A stretch of 64,000 nucleotides of DNA from Flavobacteriaceae bacterium (GTDB taxonomy: Bacteria; Bacteroidota; Bacteroidia; Flavobacteriales; Flavobacteriaceae), in assembly GCA_947456955.1 (NCBI GenBank), contig CANGTQ010000007.1, forward strand, positions 60,487 to 124,486, read 5' to 3'. The translations under genes and the position numbers were made by a program. Below, in pieces: positions 40,961 through 50,416 of the stretch; position 1 is the stretch's first letter, and the number at the start of each line of letters is the position of its first letter. The notes under the pieces were generated by a model. That model had not been told where the DNA came from. It worked only from the letters and a program-made list of their open reading frames with translations, and searched no databases.

Positions 40961-41875
40961 ATGCTTCAATTAAATGTAAAAAACGAAACATCACGACTAC
41001 GAGCAGTTGTGTTAGGTTCGGCCCTTAATAATGGAAAAACGCCAACTATTGAAGAAGCTTACGATCCCAAATCTTTAGAACATATTTTAGCAGGAACGTA
41101 TCCAGTTGAAGCCGATATGGTTAAAGAAATGGAAGCTTTCAATCAAGTTTTTCAAAAGTATGATGTGAAAGTTTTTCGTCCGCAAATGATTGAAAACTAC
41201 AATCAGATTTTCACACGTGATATCGGTTTTGTAATAGATGATATTTTTATTAAAGCTAATATTCTTCCTGATAGAGAACGTGAATTAGATGCTATACAAT
41301 ATATCATCGACCAAATAGATCCTGCAAAAGTAGTTCGCCCGCCTGAAGAAGTTCATATTGAAGGTGGCGATGTTATGCTTTGGAATGATTATATTTTCAT
41401 CGGAACTTATAAAGGTTCGGATTATAAAGATTACATCACTGCACGGACTAATATGCAAGGTGTAAACTATATAAAAGGCTTATTCCCGAATAAGATTGTC
41501 AAAGAATTTGACTTGGTAAAATCAAAATTAGAGGCTCGTGACAATGCTTTGCATCTCGATTGTTGCTTTCAACCAGTTGGAAAAACCAAAGGAATAATTT
41601 ATAAAAGTGGTTTTCGTGAAGAAGCCGATTATGTTTTTTTAGTTAAACTATTTGGAAAAGAAAATCTATTTCACATCACACGAGACGAAATGTATCATAT
41701 GAATTCCAACGTGTTTTCTATTGATGAAAACGTAGTAGTTTCAGAAAAAAACTTTACAAGATTAAACAATTGGCTTCGTGAAAACGGTTTTGTCGTTGAA
41801 GAAATACCCTATGCTGAAATAGCGAAGCAAGAAGGACTTTTGCGCTGCTCAACTTTACCATTAATTAGAGATTAA
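40961..41875 (+). CDS. Amidinotransferase / dimethylarginine dimethylaminohydrolase-like protein
   Basis: MLQLNVKNETSRLRAVVLGSALNNG...FTRDIGFVIDD...HIEGGDVMLWNDYIFIG...LHLDCCFQPVGK. ATG at 40961 preferred. Confidence 0.85.
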   Translation: MLQLNVKNETSRLRAVVLGSALNNGKTPTIEEAYDPKSLEHILAGTYPVEADMVKEMEAFNQVFQKYDVKVFRPQMIENYNQIFTRDIGFVIDDIFIKANILPDRERELDAIQYIIDQIDPAKVVRPPEEVHIEGGDVMLWNDYIFIGTYKGSDYKDYITARTNMQGVNYIKGLFPNKIVKEFDLVKSKLEARDNALHLDCCFQPVGKTKGIIYKSGFREEADYVFLVKLFGKENLFHITRDEMYHMNSNVFSIDENVVVSEKNFTRLNNWLRENGFVVEEIPYAEIAKQEGLLRCSTLPLIRD

Positions 41876-41878
41876 ATC

Positions 41879-41955
41879 TGTTTGTGGTTTGTAGTTTATT
41901 GTTATTATGTATCAGTAAAAACCTTAAACTTAAAACCATAAACCATAAACTAAAA
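41879..41955. repeat. Inverted heptamer arrays (GGTTTGT arm / ACCATAA arm)
   Basis: TGTTTGT GGTTTGT AGTTTAT TGTTATT (41879-41906) and ACCTTAA ACTTAAA ACCATAA ACCATAA ACTAAAA (41921-41955) between the amidinotransferase gene and ctlX. Confidence 0.85.
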
Positions 41956-41960
41956 AACAC

Positions 41961-42896
41961 ATGAAACAAACTACCAATTCCATATTGATGATTCGTCCTG
42001 TAGCTTTTCGCATGAACGAGCAAACGGCTGTGAATAATTATTATCAAAAAGTTCTTGACGGACTTTCTCCTGAAACAGTGAATGCCAAAGCCCAACAAGA
42101 GTTTGACACTTTTGTAAATAAGTTGCGAAAAGTAGGTGTAAATGTAATTGTGGTTGAAGATACTTTAGAACCAAATACACCCGATAGTATTTTTCCAAAT
42201 AACTGGATTTCGTTTCATGATAATGGAGATGTGGCCTTGTATCCAATGTTTGCCGAAAACCGTCGTGCCGAAAGAAGAGAAGACATACTTGACACTCTTG
42301 AAGATGAAGGTTTTAGAATTAACCAAATTGTAGATTATACTTCGGCAGAAGAAGACAATGTTTTTCTGGAAGGAACAGGAAGTTTACTATTAGACAGAGA
42401 AAACGGAAAAGCCTATTGTGCACTTTCGCCAAGAGCTGACGAAGAAGTTATGATTGAGTTTTGTGAAGATTTTGAATTAACTCCCGTTATCTTCGAAGCT
42501 TTCCAAACGGTTAACGGCGAGCGAAAACTGATTTATCATACCAATGTAATGATGTGTCTGGGTGATAGTTTTGCAGTGATTTGTGCCGATTGTATCGATG
42601 ATAAAAAAGAACGCAAAATGGTTCTCGATAGCCTGCGTGGTGATGACAAAGAAATCATCTTAATTACCGAAGAGCAAGTGAATAATTTTGCAGGCAACAT
42701 GCTCGAAGTAAAAGGCAAAAACGATAAAAGATTTTTAGTGATGAGCGAGTCGGCCTATAAAAGTTTAACCAAAAAACAAATTGTTCAACTCGAAGCACAT
42801 GTTGAAATTATTCATTCTAGTTTAGATACCATTGAAGCTTGCGGTGGCGGAAGTGCACGATGCATGATGGCAGAGATTTTTCTTCCGAAAAATTAA
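41961..42896 (+). CDS. ctlX: Citrulline utilisation hydrolase CtlX-like amidinotransferase
   Basis: MKQTTNSILMIRPVAFRMNEQTAVNNYYQ...DSIFPNNWISFHDNGDVALYPMFAENRRAERR...TIEACGGGSARCMMAEIFLP. Confidence 0.9.
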   Translation: MKQTTNSILMIRPVAFRMNEQTAVNNYYQKVLDGLSPETVNAKAQQEFDTFVNKLRKVGVNVIVVEDTLEPNTPDSIFPNNWISFHDNGDVALYPMFAENRRAERREDILDTLEDEGFRINQIVDYTSAEEDNVFLEGTGSLLLDRENGKAYCALSPRADEEVMIEFCEDFELTPVIFEAFQTVNGERKLIYHTNVMMCLGDSFAVICADCIDDKKERKMVLDSLRGDDKEIILITEEQVNNFAGNMLEVKGKNDKRFLVMSESAYKSLTKKQIVQLEAHVEIIHSSLDTIEACGGGSARCMMAEIFLPKN

Positions 42897-43054
42897 CATT
42901 ATTGTCATTCCGACGGAGGAGGAATCCCATTTAGTTTTTATGGTTTTATTGAGATTTATCAATTTTAGGAATGGAAAAAACAGAAAAATCCCATCGGCCA
43001 ATGTTATAGTTGGACTTTGGGATTTGTTACTTCAAATTTGTAATTTTCTGTCCG

Positions 43055-43696
43055 TTATTCTTTCATTTTTATGAAACGGTATCCTCCTTTAGTGGCTCCC
43101 CAAACTTGTTTTCCTTCTTTATCAAATCCCTGATCCCAAGATAAAATTTCATTTTGAGTAACCGTTACTATTGAATTTGCAAAGCTGGCACCTCTCAATT
43201 CACTTGGACAAGTTTTATCGCCTGTGGCACCGGAAAAATTGTTTTTACCATCTCTTTTTAAGGTTACTTGACAGCCTTCTTTCAATTCAATATCTGACTC
43301 AGTTAGTTTGTCATAATCTTTTGGAGTTGCCCATTTTCCTGTCCAATCTTTTTCGTTTTTGATTGTAAATATTTCACTAATAAATTCGTTTTCCGATTTT
43401 TGAGTAACTCTATATACTCTAACTCTATAGGGTTTGTCTTGTTTGTCAAAAATGGCTTGTTCTACAAAAAGATAATTTCCTTTTTCTTTCCATATTGGGG
43501 TCATTCTGAGTGAGATATTATAATAATCTTTATCTTCTTTAGATTGAATTTCAGAAGAATAATGTCCTTGCATTATAGAAACTAATTCATTTAATTCGGA
43601 ACTGTTTTTTGATGATTGATTTTGGCCTGATTTACAACTAATAAATAACGTAATTCCAGCGAATAGTAAAAGTATTTTATTCATGATAATATACAT
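43055..43696 (-). CDS. CpcT/CpeT-like (chromophore lyase family) lipoprotein
   Basis: LFISCKSGQ lipobox; LVSIMQGHYSSEIQSKEDKDYYNISLRMTPIW...YLFVEQAIFDKQDKPYRVRVYRV...LKEGCQVTLKRDGKNNFSGATGDKTCPSELRGASFANSIVTV. Start may be Met at 43684. Confidence 0.8.
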   Translation of the reverse strand: MYIIMNKILLLFAGITLFISCKSGQNQSSKNSSELNELVSIMQGHYSSEIQSKEDKDYYNISLRMTPIWKEKGNYLFVEQAIFDKQDKPYRVRVYRVTQKSENEFISEIFTIKNEKDWTGKWATPKDYDKLTESDIELKEGCQVTLKRDGKNNFSGATGDKTCPSELRGASFANSIVTVTQNEILSWDQGFDKEGKQVWGATKGGYRFIKMKE

Positions 43697-44319
43697 TAAA
43701 TTCCTCTGATAATGCTCAAAACCGAGCTGATAATGTATTGAATACCAATAGCAATTGTTAGAAAGCCTATAATTCTTGATATGGCAACAATACCAGATGC
43801 TCCAAGAATTTTTGCCAAATAATGAGCACTGCGTAAAACTATAAAAATTAAAACACTAACAATTAAAATGGCTAATGAAGAAAAAATAATTTCATTAGTA
43901 GTATTGTGTTCTTGATAGAAAGCAATCAATAACGAGATAGAACCCGGTCCAGCTAGCATTGGCATGGCAAGTGGTGTAAGCGCTATTGAATTTCTCATTT
44001 GAATATCTTCCTCCACTTTTTTATCAATACCTCTATTTTTGCTGAATTTTCCATTCAAAAGTGAAAAGCCAGAACTTGCAATAATAATACCTCCAGCAAT
44101 TCGAAGTGCGGTTATGGTTATACCAAAAAAAGTTAAAACATATTGGCCAATAAAAAAGGAAATAATAAGTATGATAAATACATTGATGGCTGTTAACATT
44201 GAAACCTTTGAACGTTCTTTTTTAGTGTAATCCTGAGTTAAACCTACAAAAATTGGTACAGTGCCAATGGGATTTAGAACCGAAAAAAGCGCCGCTAATA
44301 GAAAAATAAAAAGCTCCAT
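43696..44319 (-). CDS. MarC family membrane protein
   Basis: LFSVLNPIGTVPIFVGLTQDYTKKER...RIAGGIIIASSGFSLLNGK...LTPLAMPMLAGPGSISLLI. Confidence 0.92.
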   Translation of the reverse strand: MELFIFLLAALFSVLNPIGTVPIFVGLTQDYTKKERSKVSMLTAINVFIILIISFFIGQYVLTFFGITITALRIAGGIIIASSGFSLLNGKFSKNRGIDKKVEEDIQMRNSIALTPLAMPMLAGPGSISLLIAFYQEHNTTNEIIFSSLAILIVSVLIFIVLRSAHYLAKILGASGIVAISRIIGFLTIAIGIQYIISSVLSIIRGI

Positions 44320-44405
44320 ATTTTTTTTGGCAAAGATAAATTTTGAATTTTATTTTAAATATTAAATAGAAGTTAAATAAATCTTCCCGATTATAAAGTT
44401 ACTAT

Positions 44406-44413
44406 TATCTTTG
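44406..44413 (+). promoter_or_regulatory. Bacteroidetes-type -7 box TATCTTTG
   Basis: TAnnTTTG motif 18 nt upstream of the 44432 start codon. Confidence 0.5.
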
Positions 44414-44431
44414 ACACCAAGAAATAAAATC

Positions 44432-44797
44432 ATGAAAAATAAAAAAACGCTGGTTCTTGGAGCTAGCACAAAACCCGATAGATATGCTTTCAAAGCTATA
44501 ACAATGCTTGTCGAAAAAGGGCATTCTGTTTTGGCTATTGGACAAAATCAAGGTGAAGTTGCCGGAATAAAAATTTATACGAAACAAATTCCACTTGCCA
44601 ATATTGATACAGTGACTTTATACCTAAATCCGCTTCGTCAAAGAGATTATTATAACTACATTATAGAAACCAAGCCAAAGCGAGTAATCTTTAATCCGGG
44701 AACGGAAAATCCTCAGTTTTATCAATTACTCGAAAGCAACGGAATTAAAGTCGAGGTAGCTTGTACATTGGTTTTATTGGCTACGAATCAGTACTAG
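44432..44797 (+). CDS. CoA-binding (Rossmann-fold) protein
   Basis: KTLVLGASTKPDRYAFKAITMLVEKGHSVLAIG...RVIFNPGTENPQFYQLLESNGIKVEVACTLVLLATNQY. ATG at 44432. Confidence 0.88.
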   Translation: MKNKKTLVLGASTKPDRYAFKAITMLVEKGHSVLAIGQNQGEVAGIKIYTKQIPLANIDTVTLYLNPLRQRDYYNYIIETKPKRVIFNPGTENPQFYQLLESNGIKVEVACTLVLLATNQY

Positions 44798-44817
44798 AAT
44801 TAGGAATTAGGAATTTT
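44797..44817. repeat. Short 3-unit heptamer array GAATTAG GAATTAG GAATTTT
   Basis: Directly overlaps the stop codon of the CoA-binding protein gene. Confidence 0.6.
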
Positions 44818-44822
44818 ACACT

Positions 44823-46319
44823 TTAATATCTCGTGTTTTCAGTCGCCGATTTGCTAATCAAGAGTAATCCAATAAACGTAATCAATCCATTTACGATAAT
44901 AAGTTCGTTATCAATTACATAATTTCCAAAAAGCGCGGCTGAATTTTTACTAATCAGAAAGCAAATCACCGGAGAAAGTAAGCAAATAAAAGGCACAAAC
45001 TTGTCGTGCACCGTTTTCGATTTCATAAATAACCCAAAGGCATACAATCCTAAAAGTGGTCCATACGTATAACTTGCCACTTTAAAAATCATCGTAACTA
45101 CCGATTTGTCGTTCAGTGAATTAAAAACTATAATAACCAAAAACATCAGCATTGAAAAGCCTATGTGCACAAAATGACGCGTTCTGACAATGTTAGGTTT
45201 GTTCTGATTTTCGGTTTTATCCATTCCTAAAAAATCGACGCAAAATGATGTTGTCAAAGCGGTCAAAGCCGAATCGGTTGTAGCAAATGTAGCGGCAGTT
45301 AATCCCAATAAAAAGATAATTGCCGGCACAATGCTCAAATGTTTGAAAGCAATTTCGGGAAACAAATAATCGGTTCTGGCAACGCCGTCAACCATTGGAA
45401 TGGCAATACCATTTTTGTTGGCATACAAATACAACAACGCACCCACACTCAAAAAGAAAATATTGATTATAACAAAAATTCCCGTGAAAGTAAACATGTT
45501 TTTTTGTGCTTCACCTATGTTTGCGCAACTCAGATTTTTTTGCATTAAATCTTGGTCTAGCCCAACCATAGCTATAGTTACGAATATTCCGCCTAGAATT
45601 TGCTTTAGTACAAAGTTGCCCTTTAGATAATCTTCATAGAAAAACACTTTAGAATAATTACTGTTTTTCACAGCTTCAAAAGCTTCGACTGCTCCAAAAT
45701 CCAGACTATGGCAAACAAAAATTATCGTCAAAAACACTGAGGAAACCAAGAAAAAAGTTTGTAACGTATCTGTAATAATAATGGTTTTCAATCCACCACG
45801 ATAGGTGTAGGAAAATATTAATCCCAAAGAAATCAAAACTGTTAAAGCAAATGGAATATTGAATGCATCAAATACGTAACGTTGCAATACAATAACCACT
45901 AAATACAATCTAAAAGAAGAACCGATTGTCCTGCTGATTAGGAAGATAGTAGCAGCCGTTTTATAACTTATTATTCCCAAACGTTGTTCAATATAACTAT
46001 AAATAGATGTCAGATTCATGCGGTAATAGAGCGGGAGCAAGACTTTGGCAATGATTAAAAATCCAATTGCATTTCCTAGAATAAACTGAAAGTATTTGAA
46101 CTGCAAATCAGGATTTCCCACTTCACCGGGAACCGAAATAAAAGTCACACCAGACAATGCTGTTCCAATCATTCCGAAGGCCACCAAATACCATTTCGAG
46201 TTTTTATTAGCTTTAAAAAACGTATCATTATCGGAGCTTTTTTTGCTGACTAAATTGGAAATCAATATCAATATTCCGAAATAAAGAATGATAATGATAA
46301 GAATTGTTGTTGGTGACAT
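44823..46319 (-). CDS. Sodium:solute symporter family protein
   Basis: MSPTTILIIIILYFGILILISNLVSKKSSDNDTFFKANKNSKWYLVAFGMIGTALSGVTFISVPGEVG..., 12-13 TM pattern. Met at 46319 preferred over 46361. Confidence 0.9.
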   Translation of the reverse strand: MSPTTILIIIILYFGILILISNLVSKKSSDNDTFFKANKNSKWYLVAFGMIGTALSGVTFISVPGEVGNPDLQFKYFQFILGNAIGFLIIAKVLLPLYYRMNLTSIYSYIEQRLGIISYKTAATIFLISRTIGSSFRLYLVVIVLQRYVFDAFNIPFALTVLISLGLIFSYTYRGGLKTIIITDTLQTFFLVSSVFLTIIFVCHSLDFGAVEAFEAVKNSNYSKVFFYEDYLKGNFVLKQILGGIFVTIAMVGLDQDLMQKNLSCANIGEAQKNMFTFTGIFVIINIFFLSVGALLYLYANKNGIAIPMVDGVARTDYLFPEIAFKHLSIVPAIIFLLGLTAATFATTDSALTALTTSFCVDFLGMDKTENQNKPNIVRTRHFVHIGFSMLMFLVIIVFNSLNDKSVVTMIFKVASYTYGPLLGLYAFGLFMKSKTVHDKFVPFICLLSPVICFLISKNSAALFGNYVIDNELIIVNGLITFIGLLLISKSATENTRY

Positions 46320-46359
46320 AGGTTTGGTTTTACAGTTAGCCAAAATACAAAAAAAGAAC

Positions 46360-46429
46360 ATAGAAAATAGAAAATAGAAAATAGAGAATAGACAAGTCTA
46401 TATTCTTTATTCTATTTTCTTTTCTCTTT
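46360..46429. repeat. Inverted heptamer arrays (ATAGAAA arm / ATTCTxT arm)
   Basis: ATAGAAA ATAGAAA ATAGAAA ATAGAGA ATAGACA (46360-46394) then AGTCTAT ATTCTTT ATTCTAT TTTCTTT TCTCTTT (46395-46429) between the symporter gene and recR. Confidence 0.9.
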
Positions 46430-46447
46430 TTACACTAAATTTGCCTC

Positions 46448-47068
46448 ATGGAATTTTCTTCAAAATTGCTCGAAAAAGCAGTAAACGAAATGGCACAATT
46501 ACCGGGAATTGGGAAGCGTACAGCTTTGCGGTTGGTTTTACATTTATTAAAACAACCTTCGGAACAAACCCAATTTTTATCTCAAGCATTAACAAAAATG
46601 CGTGAGGAAATTAAATATTGCGCTAGTTGTCACAACATTTCCGATGTTGAAGTTTGTGAAATATGTAATAATCCTAAGAGAATTCATAAAATAATTTGTG
46701 TAGTTGAAGATGTTCGCGATGTTATGGCCATTGAAAACACGAATCAATTTAAAGGAATTTATCATGTTTTAGGAGGTAAAATTTCTCCAATTGATGGCGT
46801 TGGTCCAAGTCAATTAAATATTGATTCTTTGGTTGAAAAAGTAAAATTGGGAAAAATTGAAGAGTTAATTTTTGCGTTAAGTTCAACAATGGAAGGCGAT
46901 ACGACTAATTTTTATATTTTTAAAAGAATAAAAGAATATAAAGTAAAAACATCAACCATCGCCCGCGGAATTGCTGTTGGCGATGAATTAGAATACGCCG
47001 ATGAGGTTACTTTGGGACGAAGTATTTTGAACCGTATACCCTTTGAGAACACCCTGAAAAGTATGTAA
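46448..47068 (+). CDS. recR: Recombination protein RecR
   Basis: [18 protein letters not shown]-x2-C...C-x2-C zinc motif ([18 protein letters not shown]), [30 protein letters not shown]. Confidence 0.97.
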   Translation: MEFSSKLLEKAVNEMAQLPGIGKRTALRLVLHLLKQPSEQTQFLSQALTKMREEIKYCASCHNISDVEVCEICNNPKRIHKIICVVEDVRDVMAIENTNQFKGIYHVLGGKISPIDGVGPSQLNIDSLVEKVKLGKIEELIFALSSTMEGDTTNFYIFKRIKEYKVKTSTIARGIAVGDELEYADEVTLGRSILNRIPFENTLKSM

Positions 47069-47112
47069 TTAAATAATAGCAAACTACATTTTTGTAATTA
47101 GAATTGAAAAAC

Positions 47113-47120
47113 TATCTTTG
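47113..47120 (+). promoter_or_regulatory. Bacteroidetes-type promoter for the polysaccharide export operon (TTTG - 18 nt - TATCTTTG)
   Basis: TTTG at 47091-47094 and TATCTTTG at 47113-47120, 25 nt before the ATG at 47145. Confidence 0.6.
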
Positions 47121-47144
47121 TTTGCAAATTTTTTATTTAAACTA

Positions 47145-47936
47145 ATGAACAAACCTAAAATATATTTACTGCTTCTGTTGAGCATTTTAGTTACTTCTTG
47201 TATTCCAAAAAAAGATTTGATTTATTTACAAGAAAATAAAACTGCTACTAATGAAGTAGTAACTCCTTCTAATCAAAATCCGTATCGACTTCAAACTAAT
47301 GATATCTTAAATATCAATGTAAAAGCTATAGATTCAAAATTAGTTGGAATTTTTAATAATACTGAAGGAGCAGCAGCGAACGCAAATGTTAATGAACAAA
47401 GCATTTATTACAATGGATATTCTGTTGATGACCATGGCAACATCAGATTGCCTATTCTTGGTGAGATGAATGTTTTAGGCTTTACAGTTGAAGAAGTGAG
47501 AATTAAAATTGAAAAAATACTTTTAGACAAATATTTTAAAAGCGAAGCAGGAGTTTATGTGGTTGTGAAGTTAGCTGGTTTTCGATATACTATAAATGGG
47601 GAAGTTGGAATTACAGGGACAAAAATATTATATCAAGACAAGGTTAATATTATGGAAGCTATAGCTAATTCGGGCGATATTACCATAACCGGTGACAGAA
47701 AGAATGTGAAGGTGATAAGAAGATTCCCTCATGGTAATGAAACATTTAGTATCGATTTAACTGATGCGAATGCTGTTAATTCTCCCTGTTTTTATCTACA
47801 GCCAAATGATTATGTATTGGTAAACCCATTAAGCCAAAAAACATGGGGGACTGGGAAGACAGGAATCGAATCACTTACCACTATAATTACACTATTATCA
47901 TTAGCAACAACAACTTATTTGCTACTTAGAAATTAA
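47145..47936 (+). CDS. Polysaccharide export (Wza-like) outer-membrane lipoprotein
   Basis: VTSCIPKKDLIYLQ lipobox; YRLQTNDILNINVKAID; DDHGNIRLPILGEMNVLGFTVEEVRIKIE. Confidence 0.93.
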   Translation: MNKPKIYLLLLLSILVTSCIPKKDLIYLQENKTATNEVVTPSNQNPYRLQTNDILNINVKAIDSKLVGIFNNTEGAAANANVNEQSIYYNGYSVDDHGNIRLPILGEMNVLGFTVEEVRIKIEKILLDKYFKSEAGVYVVVKLAGFRYTINGEVGITGTKILYQDKVNIMEAIANSGDITITGDRKNVKVIRRFPHGNETFSIDLTDANAVNSPCFYLQPNDYVLVNPLSQKTWGTGKTGIESLTTIITLLSLATTTYLLLRN

Positions 47937-47947
47937 TACCTTTTTTC

Positions 47948-50416
47948 ATGTTAGACGTAAAAGATTTTACTTTTTTTGATAAACAAAACAGCTTTGATTT
48001 TAAAGGTTTTTTAATTAAAACGTTGAGTTATTGGAAGTGGTTTGTGGTTGGGCTAATTATCGCATTTTCTATTGCCCATCAAGTTAATGTTAGGAAACAA
48101 AAGATTTATGGTATTGAAACCACTATAGCAGTTCAGGAAGAAAACAATCCTTTTTTTACTTCAAATACAAGTTTAGTTTTTAATTGGGGAGGAACTTCTG
48201 ATAAAGTTCAGATGATTTCTACTACTTTAAAATCAAGATCGCATAATGAATTAGTAGTTGATAAATTGCAATTTTATATTGATTATTTCAAACAAACAAA
48301 ATATTTTTTACAAGATGTTTATGGTCAGGTTCCATTCAAAATAACCTTAGATAAAAATAAAAATCAATTATTCGGCCAGTTTATAAAAGTAAAAATGGTT
48401 TCAAATAATTCGTATCAAATCACTATTCCATTTCAGTCCAATACTACTCAGGTTATAAGATACATTGATAATAAAAAATCAATAGTTCCAATTGAAAATA
48501 AAGAATTCAAAGAAGTATTTAAAATTGGAGAAACGGTCAATTTGCCCTTCCTTCATTGGAAATTAGATTTATCAAATTTTGAAGAGAATAACTTCAATGA
48601 AGAAATATTAATTAGGTTCAACTCTTTTGACAATACTGTTTCTGCATGTATGGGATTAAATGTTGTAATTGATGATAAAGCGGGTTCCATTCTAAAAATT
48701 GGTGCGCAAGGAACAAATAAAAACCGTATGGTTGATTTTCTTAATTCTACTGTCGAAGTATTAATTAAAAGACAATTAGACAATAAGAATAAATTTGCTG
48801 AAAATACAATAAACTTCATTGATGAGACATTAGGATCAATGGAAAAACAATTAAAAAATTCAGGCGAAGAATTAAAAGATTTTGGTAAAAACAACAATAT
48901 ACTTGATATTGAAGAAGGTGGGACAAGTTTTAAAGATCAATTATTGGATTATGATACCCAAAAAGATGCTGTCGAAAGAAAAATAGAATACTTAAATTCA
49001 TTACGAAATTATTTAAAGAACAGCGTTGATTTTTCTAAATTGCCCGCGCCAACTATTGCAGGAATTGATGAACCAAACATTAATGCCAATGTTAGTAAAA
49101 TAATAGCTTTATCGATACAGCGTTCGGAATTAGCCTTTTCTGTAAAGGGTTCATTCTCTTATGAAAGATTGGATAATGAAATACAATCAATAAAGAAAGT
49201 ATTGCTTGAAAACGAATCAACTTATAGAAATTCCTTGAAGTATGACTTAAATTTAGCCAAACAAAAAATTGCAAAAATCGAAAGTGAAATCAGCAGGCTT
49301 CCCGAAAACAAACAGGAATGGCTAAAGTTATCCAGAAAGTACAATTTAAGTGATAACATTTACAATACATTTTTACAAAAAAGAAGCGAGGCATCTATAG
49401 TGAAAGCAGCAAACTTACCAGATATACAATTTATTGATCCTGCCAAAGATGTTGGTGGCGGTTTATTAGGTCCAAAAACCAGTGTCAACTATGTCTTAGC
49501 ATTTTTTATGGGACTATTAATCCCATTAGCATTGGTGTTTTTCATTTTCTTTATTACTAATTCAGTTCAAAATATTGAAGATATTTCATCTCAAACCCAA
49601 TTGCCATTGATTGGTATAGTTGGTGTTAAACATTCAGAAAGTAATTTGTCAGTTTTTGAAAGACCAAAATCGGCCCTTTCTGAATCATTTAGAGCCATTC
49701 GTTCCTCTTTACAGTTTTTATACAAAAAAAATAGCATTGATGGTTCAAAAACGCTAATGCTAACATCCTCTGTTAGTGGTGAAGGAAAAACATTTTGTTC
49801 CTTAAATATTGCAACTGTCTTTGCATTAAGTGAAAAGAAGACTATAATTGTGGGATTGGATTTAAGAAAACCAAAACTCTTTGATGATTTTAATATCCAA
49901 AACGAGCTCGGTGCTGTCAATTTTTTAATCGGTCAAAATACACTTGATGAAGTTATTAAAAAAACACATATCCCTTACCTTGATGTTATTACATCTGGAC
50001 CAATTCCTCCTAATCCTTCTGAGTTAATTCTTGGGGGTTCTATGAGAGATATGATTGGAGAATTGAAGAAAAAGTATGATTATATTATTCTTGATACGCC
50101 GCCTGTTGGATTGGTTTCGGATGCTCTAGAATTATCTCAATATTGTGATGTTACCTTATATGTTATACGTCAGAATTTCACCAAAAAAGAAATGTTGACA
50201 TTATTAAATAACAGAACCAAGCGTGGCGAACTTAACAATGTAAGCATCATATTTAATGGTTATGAAAATAAAGCAAAATATGGTGTTGGCTACGGTTATG
50301 GTTATGGCTACGGTTACGGCTATGGCTACGGCTACCTTGAAGAGGAAGTGCCTACCGCATTTTTTGCTAAATGGAAATATCGAATATTGAAAAAATTTAG
50401 AAATGGCAAAAACTAA
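47948..50416 (+). CDS. Polysaccharide biosynthesis tyrosine autokinase / chain-length regulator (Wzc-like)
   Basis: Wzz-like N-terminus; BY-kinase Walker A variant TSSVSGEGKTFCSLNIA, IVGLDLRKPKL, YDYIILDTPPVGLVSDAL; C-terminal Tyr cluster GYGYGYGYGYGYGYGYL. Confidence 0.95.
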   Translation: MLDVKDFTFFDKQNSFDFKGFLIKTLSYWKWFVVGLIIAFSIAHQVNVRKQKIYGIETTIAVQEENNPFFTSNTSLVFNWGGTSDKVQMISTTLKSRSHNELVVDKLQFYIDYFKQTKYFLQDVYGQVPFKITLDKNKNQLFGQFIKVKMVSNNSYQITIPFQSNTTQVIRYIDNKKSIVPIENKEFKEVFKIGETVNLPFLHWKLDLSNFEENNFNEEILIRFNSFDNTVSACMGLNVVIDDKAGSILKIGAQGTNKNRMVDFLNSTVEVLIKRQLDNKNKFAENTINFIDETLGSMEKQLKNSGEELKDFGKNNNILDIEEGGTSFKDQLLDYDTQKDAVERKIEYLNSLRNYLKNSVDFSKLPAPTIAGIDEPNINANVSKIIALSIQRSELAFSVKGSFSYERLDNEIQSIKKVLLENESTYRNSLKYDLNLAKQKIAKIESEISRLPENKQEWLKLSRKYNLSDNIYNTFLQKRSEASIVKAANLPDIQFIDPAKDVGGGLLGPKTSVNYVLAFFMGLLIPLALVFFIFFITNSVQNIEDISSQTQLPLIGIVGVKHSESNLSVFERPKSALSESFRAIRSSLQFLYKKNSIDGSKTLMLTSSVSGEGKTFCSLNIATVFALSEKKTIIVGLDLRKPKLFDDFNIQNELGAVNFLIGQNTLDEVIKKTHIPYLDVITSGPIPPNPSELILGGSMRDMIGELKKKYDYIILDTPPVGLVSDALELSQYCDVTLYVIRQNFTKKEMLTLLNNRTKRGELNNVSIIFNGYENKAKYGVGYGYGYGYGYGYGYGYLEEEVPTAFFAKWKYRILKKFRNGKN

